NCBI RefSeq assembly: GCF_000833605.1
Contig: NZ_JXTG01000008.1
Span: 34,851 to 98,850 of the forward strand
Direction: 5' to 3'
From: Anoxybacillus ayderensis
GTDB lineage: Bacteria > Bacillota > Bacilli > Bacillales > Anoxybacillaceae
Length of the DNA stretch: 64,000 nucleotides
Shown here: positions 9,901 to 18,074 of the stretch, one piece after another
Position numbering within the stretch: position 1 is the stretch's first letter
How the letters are laid out: each line of letters starts with the position of its first letter
The notes under the pieces: model-generated
The model's database searches: none
What the model saw: only the letters and a program-made list of their open reading frames with translations
Told to the model about the DNA's origin: nothing
Translations under genes and position numbers: made by a program

Positions 9901-10022
9901 TTAATCAGCCGATGGCGATTACTGTCATTGGTGGACTATTGAGCAGCACCTTTTTAACGTTATTTGTCATTCCGGTCGTGTACAGCTTTACGTTATCGAG
10001 AAAGTTTTATATTCAAAAATAA
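6966..10022 (+). CDS. RND (AcrB/SwrC-type) multidrug efflux transporter
   Basis: 1018 residues from ATG 6966; an in-frame GTG at 6951 would add five residues, but AGGACGG abuts it too closely, so the start is uncertain. Proton-driven RND exporter of the HAE1 class. The N-terminal FSIRRPVLTFVSMVIVILLG segment is TM1. Two large extracytoplasmic porter regions follow TM1 and TM7. The TM4 proton-relay region GMLVDNSIVVIENISRH is intact, and the C-terminal half repeats the fold (VMAAQFESFKHPFIIM, GIVVNNAIVLVDYMNQLR). Closest known role: B. subtilis SwrC, which exports surfactin-like compounds. No membrane-fusion or outer-membrane partner is next to it, as usual in Gram-positives. Confidence 0.9.
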   Translation: MNISHFSIRRPVLTFVSMVIVILLGAVSLLNIPMKLIPDIQPPVGVVVATYPGAGPTEVLEKVTKPLESSLATLPGLKTMTSTSQEGSTLILLQFSWTTVIDDIQNDVMQRIDQAPLPDDVSKPRFLKFDPSQFPVIQLTLTTEKEHEQLKTLAQQLKAELAKTEGVASVNVSGTFTKHVRVVVDPNKLQTYRLSQQDVVNFISANNVSLPGETVVIDDRQLSTRILSTVQSVDELKNLVLLIDPMTSKRVRLQDVASVELVPDEQQTITRTNEKPSVLMSVLQKADANTAEVSTAFQKQLDKLLKKEQFQDVHVDILFDQGEFIQRTIRNIAQSLVLGGAFAMAVLFIFLRNMKSPIIIGIAIPYSVIVTFVLMYFSDFTLNIMTLGGLALGIGMLVDNSIVVIENISRHLAMGKDPKEAAKDGVSEIGTAIVASTLTSVAVFIPVLFITGLIGDLFTEFALTIAFSLLASLFVALTVVPMLASRWLRPRRRYREEARLTSAPMRALERSVRWSLRHRFVVLLLAFGLLGAGVFSLTTVGMQFLPNADEGFFSIRVQTDDGASLQATERVVAAIEHELKRVDDIDTYVSLIGSTQEQSFRGTAQSNVAEIYVKMKPKDKRDRSVFVVVDELKSPVQQAVKKVNKTAEVSFNLQASTGSAPNTLTFSVKDTDEKRLKEVVSQIEKRLKTLKEVKEVTTDLSETVDEMQVKIDREKALRNGLTPAQVAIAAQQMTRGMTATRIIDASANVYDVNVQYDDRANHSVEHIKKLLVKKPDGTFVKLGDIASVSVGKNPVRIQRIDEQSAVQFTVKYKSSVTLGDISALVDREIAKLDLPAETDIVFSGDRELLESSLDDLALAFGLAVTFVYLVMAAQFESFKHPFIIMFTIPLMIVGIAGGLLLTQTPVSVMVIIGGIVLAGIVVNNAIVLVDYMNQLRARGERDIIVTAVKLRLRPILMTALTTILGLLPLAFGIGDGAELNQPMAITVIGGLLSSTFLTLFVIPVVYSFTLSRKFYIQK

Positions 10023-10053
10023 ACAGCCGACGCGACCGGCTGTTTATTTTTTT
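10017..10053. terminator. Bidirectional terminator between RND pump and ywqA group
   Basis: AAATAAACAGCCG (10017-10029) pairs with CGGCTGTTTATTT (10037-10049) around 7 nt and is followed by T-rich sequence. It also lies at the 3' end of the minus-strand 29-codon gene. Confidence 0.9.
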
Positions 10054-10133
10054 CGTTCTTCTAGTTTTTTGGCCATTTGTTCAAGCAGTTTTTCCCATAA
10101 TGTTTGTTGCTTCGTTCCTTTTTTCTTTGCCAT
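10044..10133 (-). CDS. 29-residue basic small protein downstream of ywqA
   Basis: Reads MAKKKGTKQQTLWEKLLEQM and then KKLEERKK, stop TAA (10044-10046). It starts 8 nt after the ywqA stop, with a TGAGGTG ribosome binding site formed at that stop, so it is placed as the third gene of the ywqB-ywqA unit. One short amphipathic helix with 11 Lys/Arg could bind nucleic acid or the helicase. No family recognised. Confidence 0.6.
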   Translation of the reverse strand: MAKKKGTKQQTLWEKLLEQMAKKLEERKK

Positions 10134-10141
10134 ATTTCACC

Positions 10142-12838
10142 TCATGAAAGGGTAAATAGTTCACGTAATTGTTCGTTGGACAGTTCGGTAATCCACGTTT
10201 CACTTTGGATGAGCTGTTCATTGAGCGCTTGTTTTTTCTCAAGCATATCGTCGATTTTTTCTTCAATCGTCCCGGTTGTAATGAATTTATGCACATGAAC
10301 AAATTTCGTTTGCCCGAGGCGATACGCTCGGTCTGTCGCTTGGTTTTCTACAGCCGGATTCCACCAACGGTCAAAATGAATGACGTGGTTGGCGGCTGTT
10401 AAGTTTAGACCTGTCCCGCCCGCTTTGAGCGATAAAATGAATATATGAAACTGCCCGTTTTGAAATTGTTCGATCATTTCATCGCGTGTTTGTTTCGGTG
10501 TGCTGCCGTTTAAAAAGACGACCGTTTCTTTCAAATGCGTAGAAAGAAGGTGTTGAATCATCTCGCCCATTTGAATGTACTGCGTAAAAATTAAACAACT
10601 TTCTCCGCTGTCGCGAATTTGCCCGACAAGTTCAAGCAGCTTTTCTACTTTATGCGATCGCTCGACGATTTGCTTCGGATGTTTTTCTTTTAAGTATAGT
10701 GCTGGATGGTTGCATAGTTGTTTTAAGCTGTTTAACATTTGTAAAATGATGCCGCGTCGCGCAAACCCATCGACTTGTTCGAGTTTTTCAAGCGACTGTT
10801 GCACAATTTGTTCGTATAAGGATGCTTGTTCGGCAGTGAGCGGGCAATATTCTTTTTGTTCGAGTTTATCAGGCAAGTCGAGCGCAATACGTTCGTCTGT
10901 TTTCGTTCGCCGCAATAAAAATGGACGAATGAGTTTTTGTAGTTTTTCCGTTGCTTGTGCGTCTCCGTTTTTTTCAATCGGCGTTGCAAAGCGACGTTGA
11001 AACTCTGTTTGTGAGCCTAAGTAGCCCGGGTTTAAAAAGTGGAAGATGCTCCAAAGTTCGTTTAGTCGATTTTCAATCGGTGTACCGGTGAGCGCAATTT
11101 TATGACGCCCTTTTAGTTTACGAATGGCACGCGCTTGTTTCGTTTGGGCATTTTTAATGTTTTGTGCTTCATCTAAACAAATGACATCCCAATCGATGCT
11201 TGCGAGGTCATCGAAATCTAAATGAGCCAAACTGTATGATGTAATGACAAGATCACAGCTTTTTGCTTTTTCGATAAACGTATCTCCATGTCCACGAGTG
11301 GATCCGTGATGAACGTAGACGGTTAAAGACGGAACGAATTGCTGACATTCTTTTTGCCAGTTGCCGATGACGCTCGTTGGACAAATAAGTAAAGCAGGGC
11401 CGTTTCGTTTCTCGTTTTCTTTCACATAGGCGAGATAGGCTAGCATTTGTATCGTTTTCCCAAGACCCATATCGTCTGCTAAACAGCCACCAAAACCGAG
11501 CTGGCGTAAAAAGACAAGCCAGTCGACGCCTCGCTGTTGGTATGGACGTAACGTGCCGTGGAACGTGCTCGGAATGGTGACGTTTGGGATATGGTCAATG
11601 TTTTTCATTTTTCGTACGAGCGTGGCAAACGGGCGATTCAGTTCAATGTCAATCGCTTCATCGTCTTCATGTTGTTCGTTTGTTTTTTCCGCGAGCGTTT
11701 GCATAAGTACGTCACGAATTGATAAACCTTCTTGTTTCGCTCGTTTCATCAGCTTTTGTACGTGTTGAATGACGGCAGGGTCAAGTTGTACCCATTGATC
11801 GCGAATGCGCACGAGGCGGCGCTTTTGTTCGACGAGTTCCGCGAATTGCTGCTCCGTCAGTTCGATGCCGTTTGTAGCGATACGCCAGTCGAAATCGACG
11901 AGTGCATCGAGTCCGAACACAGATGTTGCCGATGATTTCACGCGTGCTTTTACACGAAGGCGCGTTTGTTTGACGACTTCCCACCATTCCGGCACGATAA
12001 CGCGAACGCCTGCTTCGGTGAGTTCGATTGTCGCTTCCACTAAAAAGCGCCACGCTTCTTCTTCGTTTAGTTGCGTGCGCAGCGCCCCATTTTCGCTCAG
12101 CCATGGAACGATCGTTTGCCAGCGTTGTTGAGCTCGTTCAATATGACTAGCGTACGCTTGCCAAGCTTTCGGCATATGCGGATACACGGTGATGTCGTTT
12201 GTTGCTGCGTCGATGAGCACCGTTTCAAGCGACCATGCTCCACCATCTTCCTCTGGTTCGTTTAAACGTATGGCGATGATAAATGGCGGGCGGTTTTTGT
12301 CCCAGCCAATTTCGGTGAGCCAGTCATGCTCGTCTATAAATGAAACGCTGTCGCTTGTTAGTAGCGGATATGTTTCAACGATTTGTTGCCACGTTTGTTT
12401 TAGCTCCACGTCCGATTGAATCCAGTCGTTTATTGCTTCGGAGCGCCACATCGCAACGAACGGATGATCTTCTTCTGTACCTTTCCAGCCGAATTGCCCT
12501 TTTTTCCATGTTTCAAAGTCAGGCATAAACTGCTTTTGTTCGATATGTCCCATGATTTGTTTTGCCCATGTTTGAAATTGTTTGCTTTGGTCATCCCATG
12601 CAACTTCGATCAATGCGCTCGTCGACGGATAGGCAAAAAACGTAAGCGCCTCCCATGGAGAAAGAAGAACGCCAATATGTGTCCCAATCGTCTCGATAGG
12701 GGCGAATGTGCCATAAAACGTTTCTTCATGCCATAAAAAAACGATGCCTCTCCAATTACTTGGGTGTGTATCGTCGCTATAAATGAAAAATTGTTTTTGT
12801 TCCTCAAGCCAGCGGCTTTGTAATTCCAGTTGCATCAT
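10142..12838 (-). CDS. ywqA: SNF2/Rad54-type DNA-dependent ATPase (YwqA-like)
   Basis: 898 residues. SNF2 translocase. Helicase motif I is LADDMGLGKTIQMLAYL, motif II is the DEAQ box in VICLDEAQNIKN, motif III is ALTGTPIENRLNELW, and the C-terminal lobe carries LSLKAGGTGLNLT and the arginine finger block AVENQATDRAYRLGQ. The N-terminal 400 residues are the SNF2_N-associated region typical of bacterial SNF2 proteins paired with SWIM proteins. ATG 12838 overlaps the stop of the SWIM gene (ATGA), the same arrangement as B. subtilis ywqB-ywqA. Molecular role unknown; a function in DNA repair or nucleoprotein remodelling is inferred from the family. Confidence 0.92.
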   Translation of the reverse strand: MMQLELQSRWLEEQKQFFIYSDDTHPSNWRGIVFLWHEETFYGTFAPIETIGTHIGVLLSPWEALTFFAYPSTSALIEVAWDDQSKQFQTWAKQIMGHIEQKQFMPDFETWKKGQFGWKGTEEDHPFVAMWRSEAINDWIQSDVELKQTWQQIVETYPLLTSDSVSFIDEHDWLTEIGWDKNRPPFIIAIRLNEPEEDGGAWSLETVLIDAATNDITVYPHMPKAWQAYASHIERAQQRWQTIVPWLSENGALRTQLNEEEAWRFLVEATIELTEAGVRVIVPEWWEVVKQTRLRVKARVKSSATSVFGLDALVDFDWRIATNGIELTEQQFAELVEQKRRLVRIRDQWVQLDPAVIQHVQKLMKRAKQEGLSIRDVLMQTLAEKTNEQHEDDEAIDIELNRPFATLVRKMKNIDHIPNVTIPSTFHGTLRPYQQRGVDWLVFLRQLGFGGCLADDMGLGKTIQMLAYLAYVKENEKRNGPALLICPTSVIGNWQKECQQFVPSLTVYVHHGSTRGHGDTFIEKAKSCDLVITSYSLAHLDFDDLASIDWDVICLDEAQNIKNAQTKQARAIRKLKGRHKIALTGTPIENRLNELWSIFHFLNPGYLGSQTEFQRRFATPIEKNGDAQATEKLQKLIRPFLLRRTKTDERIALDLPDKLEQKEYCPLTAEQASLYEQIVQQSLEKLEQVDGFARRGIILQMLNSLKQLCNHPALYLKEKHPKQIVERSHKVEKLLELVGQIRDSGESCLIFTQYIQMGEMIQHLLSTHLKETVVFLNGSTPKQTRDEMIEQFQNGQFHIFILSLKAGGTGLNLTAANHVIHFDRWWNPAVENQATDRAYRLGQTKFVHVHKFITTGTIEEKIDDMLEKKQALNEQLIQSETWITELSNEQLRELFTLS

Positions 12839-14490
12839 ATGAATTTCCCTTTCCGTAATAAATCTTGAAAGGCACGTAATCGTTTTGTTTGTTCAGCGAG
12901 TTTTGTAATATATGTTTCCCAGCGAGGCATTTGTTTTAAAGCACGGTAATGAGCCCGTAGTTTTCGTAAATGTTTGATCGCTTGTTCGTATGCGCTCCGA
13001 TTTTTTTGTTCGATGTAATACATAATCGTTTGATGATAAAGCGGAAGAACGAGCGAACGATCCGCTTGTTCGACTGCTTTTAAATGGAGCGGATGAATCA
13101 TATCGACGGTTGTTTTTTCAAGCATATATAATTCAATAAGCTCTTTCCATTTTTGTTCATCAAATAAGTAATCGATGTACGTATAAAAGCTGTACGGAAG
13201 CAGCCTTTGAAGAAGCTGTTCGTACCGTTCGGTTTGTTCATTTTTTGTAGCGATACGATATTGGACATAGGCAGATAGTACATGTTGAACAAACCACTCA
13301 CGGTCACTTATATGAAGTGAATATAAGTACGTTTCCACATTTTGTTCGAGCCGATGAAACCAATCAGCTCCACGTTGAATTTGCTTTTTCGCAAATGACA
13401 TATGCATAAAACGGACGATATGTCCTGTTGCTAAGTATGGAAACGGTTCAATGAGCTGATAAGCTTGCTGATCGTTTCCAAGCAAAAATGACACGTACGA
13501 AGCTGCGCCGATAAACGGTATTTTTTCTTCTACGGTTTGTTTCTTATTTAACTGCTCAATCGCCCATGTACATTCCTCTTGGCGATATGTTTCGTCGGTC
13601 AATACGGTTGTCCATATGATTTCGTATACATCTAATATTTGTCTAAAGTACGTTAATTCGCCCGACAATACGTTTCTTACGTATGGGATAGTAGCGTATA
13701 AAAGTTGTTCATGACTTTTTGTACGCGGTTTTTTTGCTAAATTTGTGAGTGCTTGTTGGACGGTTGAAGAAAATTGTTCCACATGTCGCTCTTGCATGAT
13801 CGCGAAGTAGCCCCATGATTTTTGCGGAATATGAACAAGTTTAATAAATGTAAATAAGGCGGCATGGACATAATATAAATGGTCTAAAAACGATGCTTTA
13901 GATGTCGGACGTTCAAATGTTGGGAAAAACGATTGAACGAGCCTGCGCATATGTTCTTCTTCCGTTATATTGTATAGCGGGATGCGGCGATATTTTTCTT
14001 CAAACGATTGCCACCACGCGTCAACGATATTTGCGTTGTTTGACGTATTGCTTCTATTTTTCTCGTTTAGCTTCTGTTGCTGAACGGTTTGTTGTTTCAC
14101 TTGTACGTCTTTTTGTGTTTCATTGCTTTCTGCTTTTTTTCGTTTTGTCGCTGGTTCTTTCCATGTTCTAATTAAATTCCCAACCGCATCAATTTGATTG
14201 TATGCATATAAAAATAACGCAACATTGTGCGGACATAGACCGACGGCTGTGCAAGTACACGATGAGCCCGCCACCTGCTTTAACCGAAAAGACGGCTCAT
14301 ATGTATGTCCCTTATCCGTTACTTTCCCTTTCAGCACATTGTCCTCGATCGTCACGTTATATACATGCCCGGTGCGATACAAATGCCATGCGCGTTTAAT
14401 CATGTCGCTATGTTTTTTGTACGGTAGCAGCTTTATGACACGTTGAGCCGCTTTCGTCATCAACTCTTGCGGCAACATCGTCTGTAACAT
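12835..14490 (-). CDS. ywqB: SWIM zinc-finger protein (YwqB-like)
   Basis: 551 residues. The SWIM motif (CxC...CxH) is seen as SSCTCTAVGLCPHNVALFLY around residues 75-95. The rest is helical, with a Lys/Gln-rich, probably unstructured linker around 115-150. SWIM fingers bind DNA or protein, and genes of this architecture almost always sit beside an SNF2 helicase, as here with a 4-nt overlap. It is first in a three-gene minus-strand unit. No catalytic domain is apparent. It probably acts as the recruitment or regulatory subunit of the helicase (inference). Confidence 0.88.
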   Translation of the reverse strand: MLQTMLPQELMTKAAQRVIKLLPYKKHSDMIKRAWHLYRTGHVYNVTIEDNVLKGKVTDKGHTYEPSFRLKQVAGSSCTCTAVGLCPHNVALFLYAYNQIDAVGNLIRTWKEPATKRKKAESNETQKDVQVKQQTVQQQKLNEKNRSNTSNNANIVDAWWQSFEEKYRRIPLYNITEEEHMRRLVQSFFPTFERPTSKASFLDHLYYVHAALFTFIKLVHIPQKSWGYFAIMQERHVEQFSSTVQQALTNLAKKPRTKSHEQLLYATIPYVRNVLSGELTYFRQILDVYEIIWTTVLTDETYRQEECTWAIEQLNKKQTVEEKIPFIGAASYVSFLLGNDQQAYQLIEPFPYLATGHIVRFMHMSFAKKQIQRGADWFHRLEQNVETYLYSLHISDREWFVQHVLSAYVQYRIATKNEQTERYEQLLQRLLPYSFYTYIDYLFDEQKWKELIELYMLEKTTVDMIHPLHLKAVEQADRSLVLPLYHQTIMYYIEQKNRSAYEQAIKHLRKLRAHYRALKQMPRWETYITKLAEQTKRLRAFQDLLRKGKFI

Positions 14491-14544
14491 GACAGCATCT
14501 CCTTCTCTTAAATTTGTCCTTATTTTAGCATGCTCGCCGTTTGT

Positions 14545-14988
14545 TTACAAACGAGGGAAGTTAAAAAATGTTTTTAATGTTTGCTTATTTTGTAGCAAAT
14601 CAGCAAGTGTATAATTGTCAAGTGTTTGTAAAAATGCTTGCAATGCTTCGTGAAGAATATGTTTCAACTGACAAACGGGTGTAATAACACAATCGTTTCC
14701 ATGAGCGGCAAAGCATTCAACGAGAGATAAATTCTCTTCCGTTTGCCTAACGACAGCACCGATGCGAATGTCTTCTGGTTTTTTAGCGAGGCGAATGCCG
14801 CCGTTTCGCCCGCGAATCGTTTCAATAAGTCCGAGTTTTCCGAGGTCGTATACAATTTTACTTAAATGGTTTTCGGAAATGGAAAACGTGCGGGAAATTT
14901 CTTTAATGTTTGTTTTTTCACCTTCTTCTAACGTTCCTAAAAAGAGAAGAACACGCAACGCATATTCTGTATAGTTCGTTAACTGCAT
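14545..14988 (-). CDS. nsrR: Rrf2-family nitric-oxide sensor repressor NsrR
   Basis: 147 residues. Rrf2-type winged helix at the N-terminus (LTNYTEYALRVLLFLGTL, recognition helix SENHLSKIVYDLGKLGL, wing IRGRNGGIRL). Three cysteines at 92, 100 and 106 (ECFAAHGNDCVITPVC) have the spacing known for the [4Fe-4S] ligands of B. subtilis NsrR. NO destroys the cluster and relieves repression. It is divergent from hmp, its best-known target, and two palindromes lie in the shared 160-bp gap. Autoregulation is likely. Confidence 0.92.
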   Translation of the reverse strand: MQLTNYTEYALRVLLFLGTLEEGEKTNIKEISRTFSISENHLSKIVYDLGKLGLIETIRGRNGGIRLAKKPEDIRIGAVVRQTEENLSLVECFAAHGNDCVITPVCQLKHILHEALQAFLQTLDNYTLADLLQNKQTLKTFFNFPRL

Positions 14989-15060
14989 AATGTTTCACCT
15001 TTCATTTGTTATTTACTTTATATAGTAGCACATTCTTTCGTCTCGCCGTTATGTGATAAA

Positions 15061-15083
15061 AAACATGTATTTTATATATTGCT
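15061..15083. promoter_or_regulatory. Candidate NsrR operator 1
   Basis: AT-rich site containing ACATGTATTTTATATATTG. It shares the ACATGTAT half and spacing with the site at 15108-15134 and resembles the NsrR target of B. subtilis hmp. It lies in the nsrR-hmp gap. Confidence 0.5.
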
Positions 15084-15107
15084 TTTTTGTTTTTTATATG
15101 ATTCAAT

Positions 15108-15134
15108 AAACATGTATATAAAATATATGTTTTT
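15108..15134. promoter_or_regulatory. Candidate NsrR operator 2 (palindrome before hmp)
   Basis: Near-perfect palindrome: AAACATGTATAT on the left, ATATATGTTT on the right, AAA in the middle. It ends just before the GGGGGA ribosome binding site of hmp, so bound repressor would cover the -10 region. Confidence 0.6.
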
Positions 15135-15148
15135 GGGGGATATGTGTG

Positions 15149-16378
15149 ATGGGCGCAATAAAATCTTTATTAAGCGAACGTACAATTGAAATTATCAAAT
15201 CAACGGTTCCTGTGTTAGAACAATATGGGGAACAAATTACACGGCGTTTTTATGAACTGATGTTTTCTAATCACCCGGAGTTATTGAACATTTTTAACCA
15301 TGCTCACCAAAAGCAAGGGAGACAACAAAAGGCGTTGGCCGCATCTGTATATGCAGCAGCGAAGCATATTGATCGTTTAGAGGACATTTTGCCCGTTGTT
15401 AAACAAATTGGTCATAAACATCGTAGTTTAGGGGTAAAAAAGGAGCATTATCCGATCGTTGGTAAACATTTATTGATGGCGATTAAAGATGTACTTGGTG
15501 AAGCTGCGACAGATGAAGTGATTGAAGCATGGAGAGAAGCTTACGGCGTAATTGCTGATGTATTTATTCAAGTAGAACAACAAATGTACGATGAGGTAGC
15601 GAAAAAACAAGGAGGATGGGTTGATTTTCGTCCTTTTGTTGTGCAGAAAAAAGTGAAAGAAAGTGATGTTATCACATCATTTTATCTCGTTCCACAAGAT
15701 GGAGGGGAAATAAGCGATTTTCTTCCAGGACAATATGTAAGTGTGAAAGTGCAAATTCCAAGCGAAAAATATACGCACATTCGTCAATATAGTTTATCGG
15801 ATGTACCAGGGAAATCGCACTACCGTATAAGTGTAAAGCGGGAAGTTGAAACAGCACAAAAGCCTGCCGGTATTGTATCGAATTATTTACATGATCATGT
15901 AAAAGAAGGGGACGTGCTTGAATTAAGTGCACCAGCTGGTGATTTTACAATCGACATGAGCAAGGAAACTCCTGTTATATTCGTTAGCGGTGGCGTAGGT
16001 ATTACACCATTATTAAGTATGGCGAAGTCAGTCGTAAAACAACAGCCAAATCGTTCAATCACTTTTATTTGTGCGGCAATCAATCGTCGCGTTCATGCAT
16101 TTGATCAAGAGTTGCGCATGCTCGCAGAACAAACGAACGTATCTTATTATGTTTGTTATGAACAACCGTCAGAAGCTGACCGAACTCATCCGTATTTTAA
16201 GAAGGAAGGATTTATTGACGCTTCATTTATGCGGTCTGTTATCGAGCAAACGAATGTCGATGTATACATGTGCGGCCCAATTCCTTTTATGAAAACTGTC
16301 AAAGAAGCTCTGCAGCAATGTGGGGTGGCTGAGGAGCGGGTTCATTATGAATTTTTCGGTCCTGCTAGTCAGCTGTAA
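15149..16378 (+). CDS. hmp: Flavohemoglobin (nitric oxide dioxygenase)
   Basis: 409 residues from ATG 15149, 8 nt behind GGGGGA; a GTG one codon earlier is less well spaced. Converts NO and O2 to nitrate using NAD(P)H. The globin domain (1-150) has Tyr35 (RRFYELMF, B10 position) and the proximal His91 (KHRSLGV). The FAD domain shows RQYSLSDVPGK, and the NAD domain shows GGVGITPLLSM and VDVYMCGPIPFM, ending in the family C-terminus HYEFFGP. Full length and apparently intact. Control by NsrR is indicated by the divergent repressor gene and the flanking palindromes. Confidence 0.96.
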   Translation: MGAIKSLLSERTIEIIKSTVPVLEQYGEQITRRFYELMFSNHPELLNIFNHAHQKQGRQQKALAASVYAAAKHIDRLEDILPVVKQIGHKHRSLGVKKEHYPIVGKHLLMAIKDVLGEAATDEVIEAWREAYGVIADVFIQVEQQMYDEVAKKQGGWVDFRPFVVQKKVKESDVITSFYLVPQDGGEISDFLPGQYVSVKVQIPSEKYTHIRQYSLSDVPGKSHYRISVKREVETAQKPAGIVSNYLHDHVKEGDVLELSAPAGDFTIDMSKETPVIFVSGGVGITPLLSMAKSVVKQQPNRSITFICAAINRRVHAFDQELRMLAEQTNVSYYVCYEQPSEADRTHPYFKKEGFIDASFMRSVIEQTNVDVYMCGPIPFMKTVKEALQQCGVAEERVHYEFFGPASQL

Positions 16379-16386
16379 CATGTTGT

Positions 16387-16413
16387 CCTTCCCAATTTGG
16401 GAGGGGCTTTTTT
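16387..16413 (+). terminator. Terminator of hmp
   Basis: CCTTCCC (16387-16393) pairs with GGGAGGG (16399-16405), 5-nt loop, then T6. Confidence 0.8.
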
Positions 16414-16477
16414 GTTGTGAAAAAGAGGAAAAAGAGATAGAATGGTGGGAAGATTTCCGTATATAGAAAGGGTCTGA

Positions 16478-16900
16478 ATGATGACTAAAACAAATCGTAT
16501 GATATGGTGGGGTCTTGTATTTGCATGGTGTGCGCTTATTTACTATTTTACCGAGTCTCCGCTATTTACCGGGGAACAAACGGCACAATGGGTTCGCTAT
16601 TGGCTTGAATATGTTGGCATTCATACGAACCATCCTGTGAGCGACGGATTATTTTCATGGAATTTTATTGTTCGAAAATGTGCGCATATGACGGTATTTG
16701 GAACGTTTGCGTTTTTTGCATGGAAAGCGACAGCTTCTTATCGCTTCGCATGGTTGCTTACGCTCGTCTGTGCGATATTTGATGAATGGCACCAGTCGTT
16801 TCAACCGAACCGAACGGCCCTATTTTCTGACGTCATCATCGATATGATCGGGGCGACGATTGTGTTATGGATGGTTTGGAAGGCGAATAAGCGAGCATAA
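16478..16900 (+). CDS. VanZ-like family membrane protein
   Basis: 140 residues (two adjacent ATGs at 16478 and 16481, AAAGGG upstream). Four membrane helices. VanZ-like hallmarks are IYYFTESP after TM1, FIVRKCAHMTVFGTFAF and the acidic-aromatic CAIFDEWHQSFQPNRTALFSDVIID block. Family members include VanZ of glycopeptide resistance clusters and many house-keeping paralogues of unknown activity. No resistance genes are nearby, so a teicoplanin role is not implied. Its stop lies within a terminator shared with the convergent fic gene. Confidence 0.85.
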   Translation: MMTKTNRMIWWGLVFAWCALIYYFTESPLFTGEQTAQWVRYWLEYVGIHTNHPVSDGLFSWNFIVRKCAHMTVFGTFAFFAWKATASYRFAWLLTLVCAIFDEWHQSFQPNRTALFSDVIIDMIGATIVLWMVWKANKRA

Positions 16901-16918
16901 ACGCTCGCTCGCTTATTC
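16885..16918. terminator. Bidirectional terminator shared by vanZ-like and fic genes
   Basis: GAATAAGCGAGC (16885-16896) pairs perfectly with GCTCGCTTATTC (16907-16918). Both stop codons fall in the stem, and T7 follows at 16924-16930 on the plus strand. Confidence 0.85.
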
Positions 16919-17962
16919 ACTAGTTTTTTTCCACTTTGCGCTTCTTCCTTTACCAATTGGGGTGATTTTTTTTGCTTCTTTTAATTCGTTTAAGACGCGA
17001 TTGATCGTTGCTTCACTAATGTCAGGACAGGCATGGCGAATCTCTTCTTTTGTAAAGTATCCAATTTTCCCTTCAATGAAATCTTTAATGCGCTTTCGTT
17101 TATTTCCGCGACTTGTTTCTACATAGCCCACACGCTCTTCAAGTTTTTTATATGCAGCAACGATAATCGATAAAAAGTAATGTAGCCAAGGAAAAATATC
17201 GTTTTTCCCTTCATGCCAATGGATTGATGAGCGCTTTAGCACGTCGTAATATGTTTCTTTGCTTTCTTCAATGAGCGTTTCAATACTAATGTAACGACCG
17301 ACTTCGTACCCAAATTTGTATAATAAAAGAAGTGTTAATAAACGTGACATCCGTCCATTGCCGTCGTGGAATGGATGAATGCAAAGGAAATCTAAAATGA
17401 AGATGGCAATTGCGATCAATGGATGTACGTCACCTTTTTGAACGGTATCTTGAAAAGTCATACAGAGAAGGCGCATGTGCTCATCTGTTTGAAAAGCAGG
17501 TACGGGAATGAAACGAATAAACTTTTCCCCATTCGGCAACGTTTCGCTAATATAGTTATCTTGACTTTTCCATTCTCCTCCTTGTGAAGGGACATACTCG
17601 TATAAATCACGGTGTAGTTGTTTGATGATAGAAGGGGATATCGGAATGGCATCGGATGAGGCGTGGATCAGTTTTAACACGTTCCGATACCCAGCAATCT
17701 CCCCTTCCGATCGGTCCATCGGTAACGTCTGTCCTGCCATAATGCTTTTCAGCCGTTTATTTGTAATGATAATTCCTTCAATCGCATTTGATGATTTTGT
17801 GGATTGAATGATCGCTACATTTTTCAGCGTTTCGAGTATTTGAGGAGATTGCTTTTTGTATAAGTCTTGTTTCCCTTTGTATTCATCAATTTTTGTAAGT
17901 AGTTGAATCGTTTCCATGGAGTATGGGAGATGTTTCAATAGCTCGTAATTGTATATGCGCAT
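16913..17962 (-). CDS. Fic-domain protein (adenylyltransferase type)
   Basis: 349 residues from ATG 17962, 5 nt after GAGGTG (an ATG one codon earlier is only 2 nt away). The Fic active site HPFHDGNGRMSR (residues 196-207) is complete, including the catalytic His196. Upstream, KSSNAIEG (56-63) is the (S/T)xxxE(G/N) inhibitory helix whose glutamate blocks the ATP site, so this is a class II, self-inhibited Fic protein. A C-terminal winged helix (about 290-349: FTKEEIRHACPDISEATINRVL) suggests DNA or protein binding. The target protein is unknown. Monocistronic. Confidence 0.9.
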   Translation of the reverse strand: MRIYNYELLKHLPYSMETIQLLTKIDEYKGKQDLYKKQSPQILETLKNVAIIQSTKSSNAIEGIIITNKRLKSIMAGQTLPMDRSEGEIAGYRNVLKLIHASSDAIPISPSIIKQLHRDLYEYVPSQGGEWKSQDNYISETLPNGEKFIRFIPVPAFQTDEHMRLLCMTFQDTVQKGDVHPLIAIAIFILDFLCIHPFHDGNGRMSRLLTLLLLYKFGYEVGRYISIETLIEESKETYYDVLKRSSIHWHEGKNDIFPWLHYFLSIIVAAYKKLEERVGYVETSRGNKRKRIKDFIEGKIGYFTKEEIRHACPDISEATINRVLNELKEAKKITPIGKGRSAKWKKTSE

Positions 17963-18047
17963 CATATCACCTCGTTTATAAATGATTACATTTAATTATA
18001 ACATAGTGAACCTATTTTTATAAAAATATACTCATTATAAAAAAAGA

Positions 18048-18074
18048 GAACGTTTCGTTTTAAGCGAAACGTTC
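18048..18074 (-). terminator. Terminator of the cvfB-oxidoreductase unit
   Basis: GAACGTTTCG (18048-18057) and CGAAACGTTC (18065-18074) form a perfect 10-bp stem with a 7-nt loop. On the minus strand it runs into CTCTTTTTTT. Confidence 0.88.
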
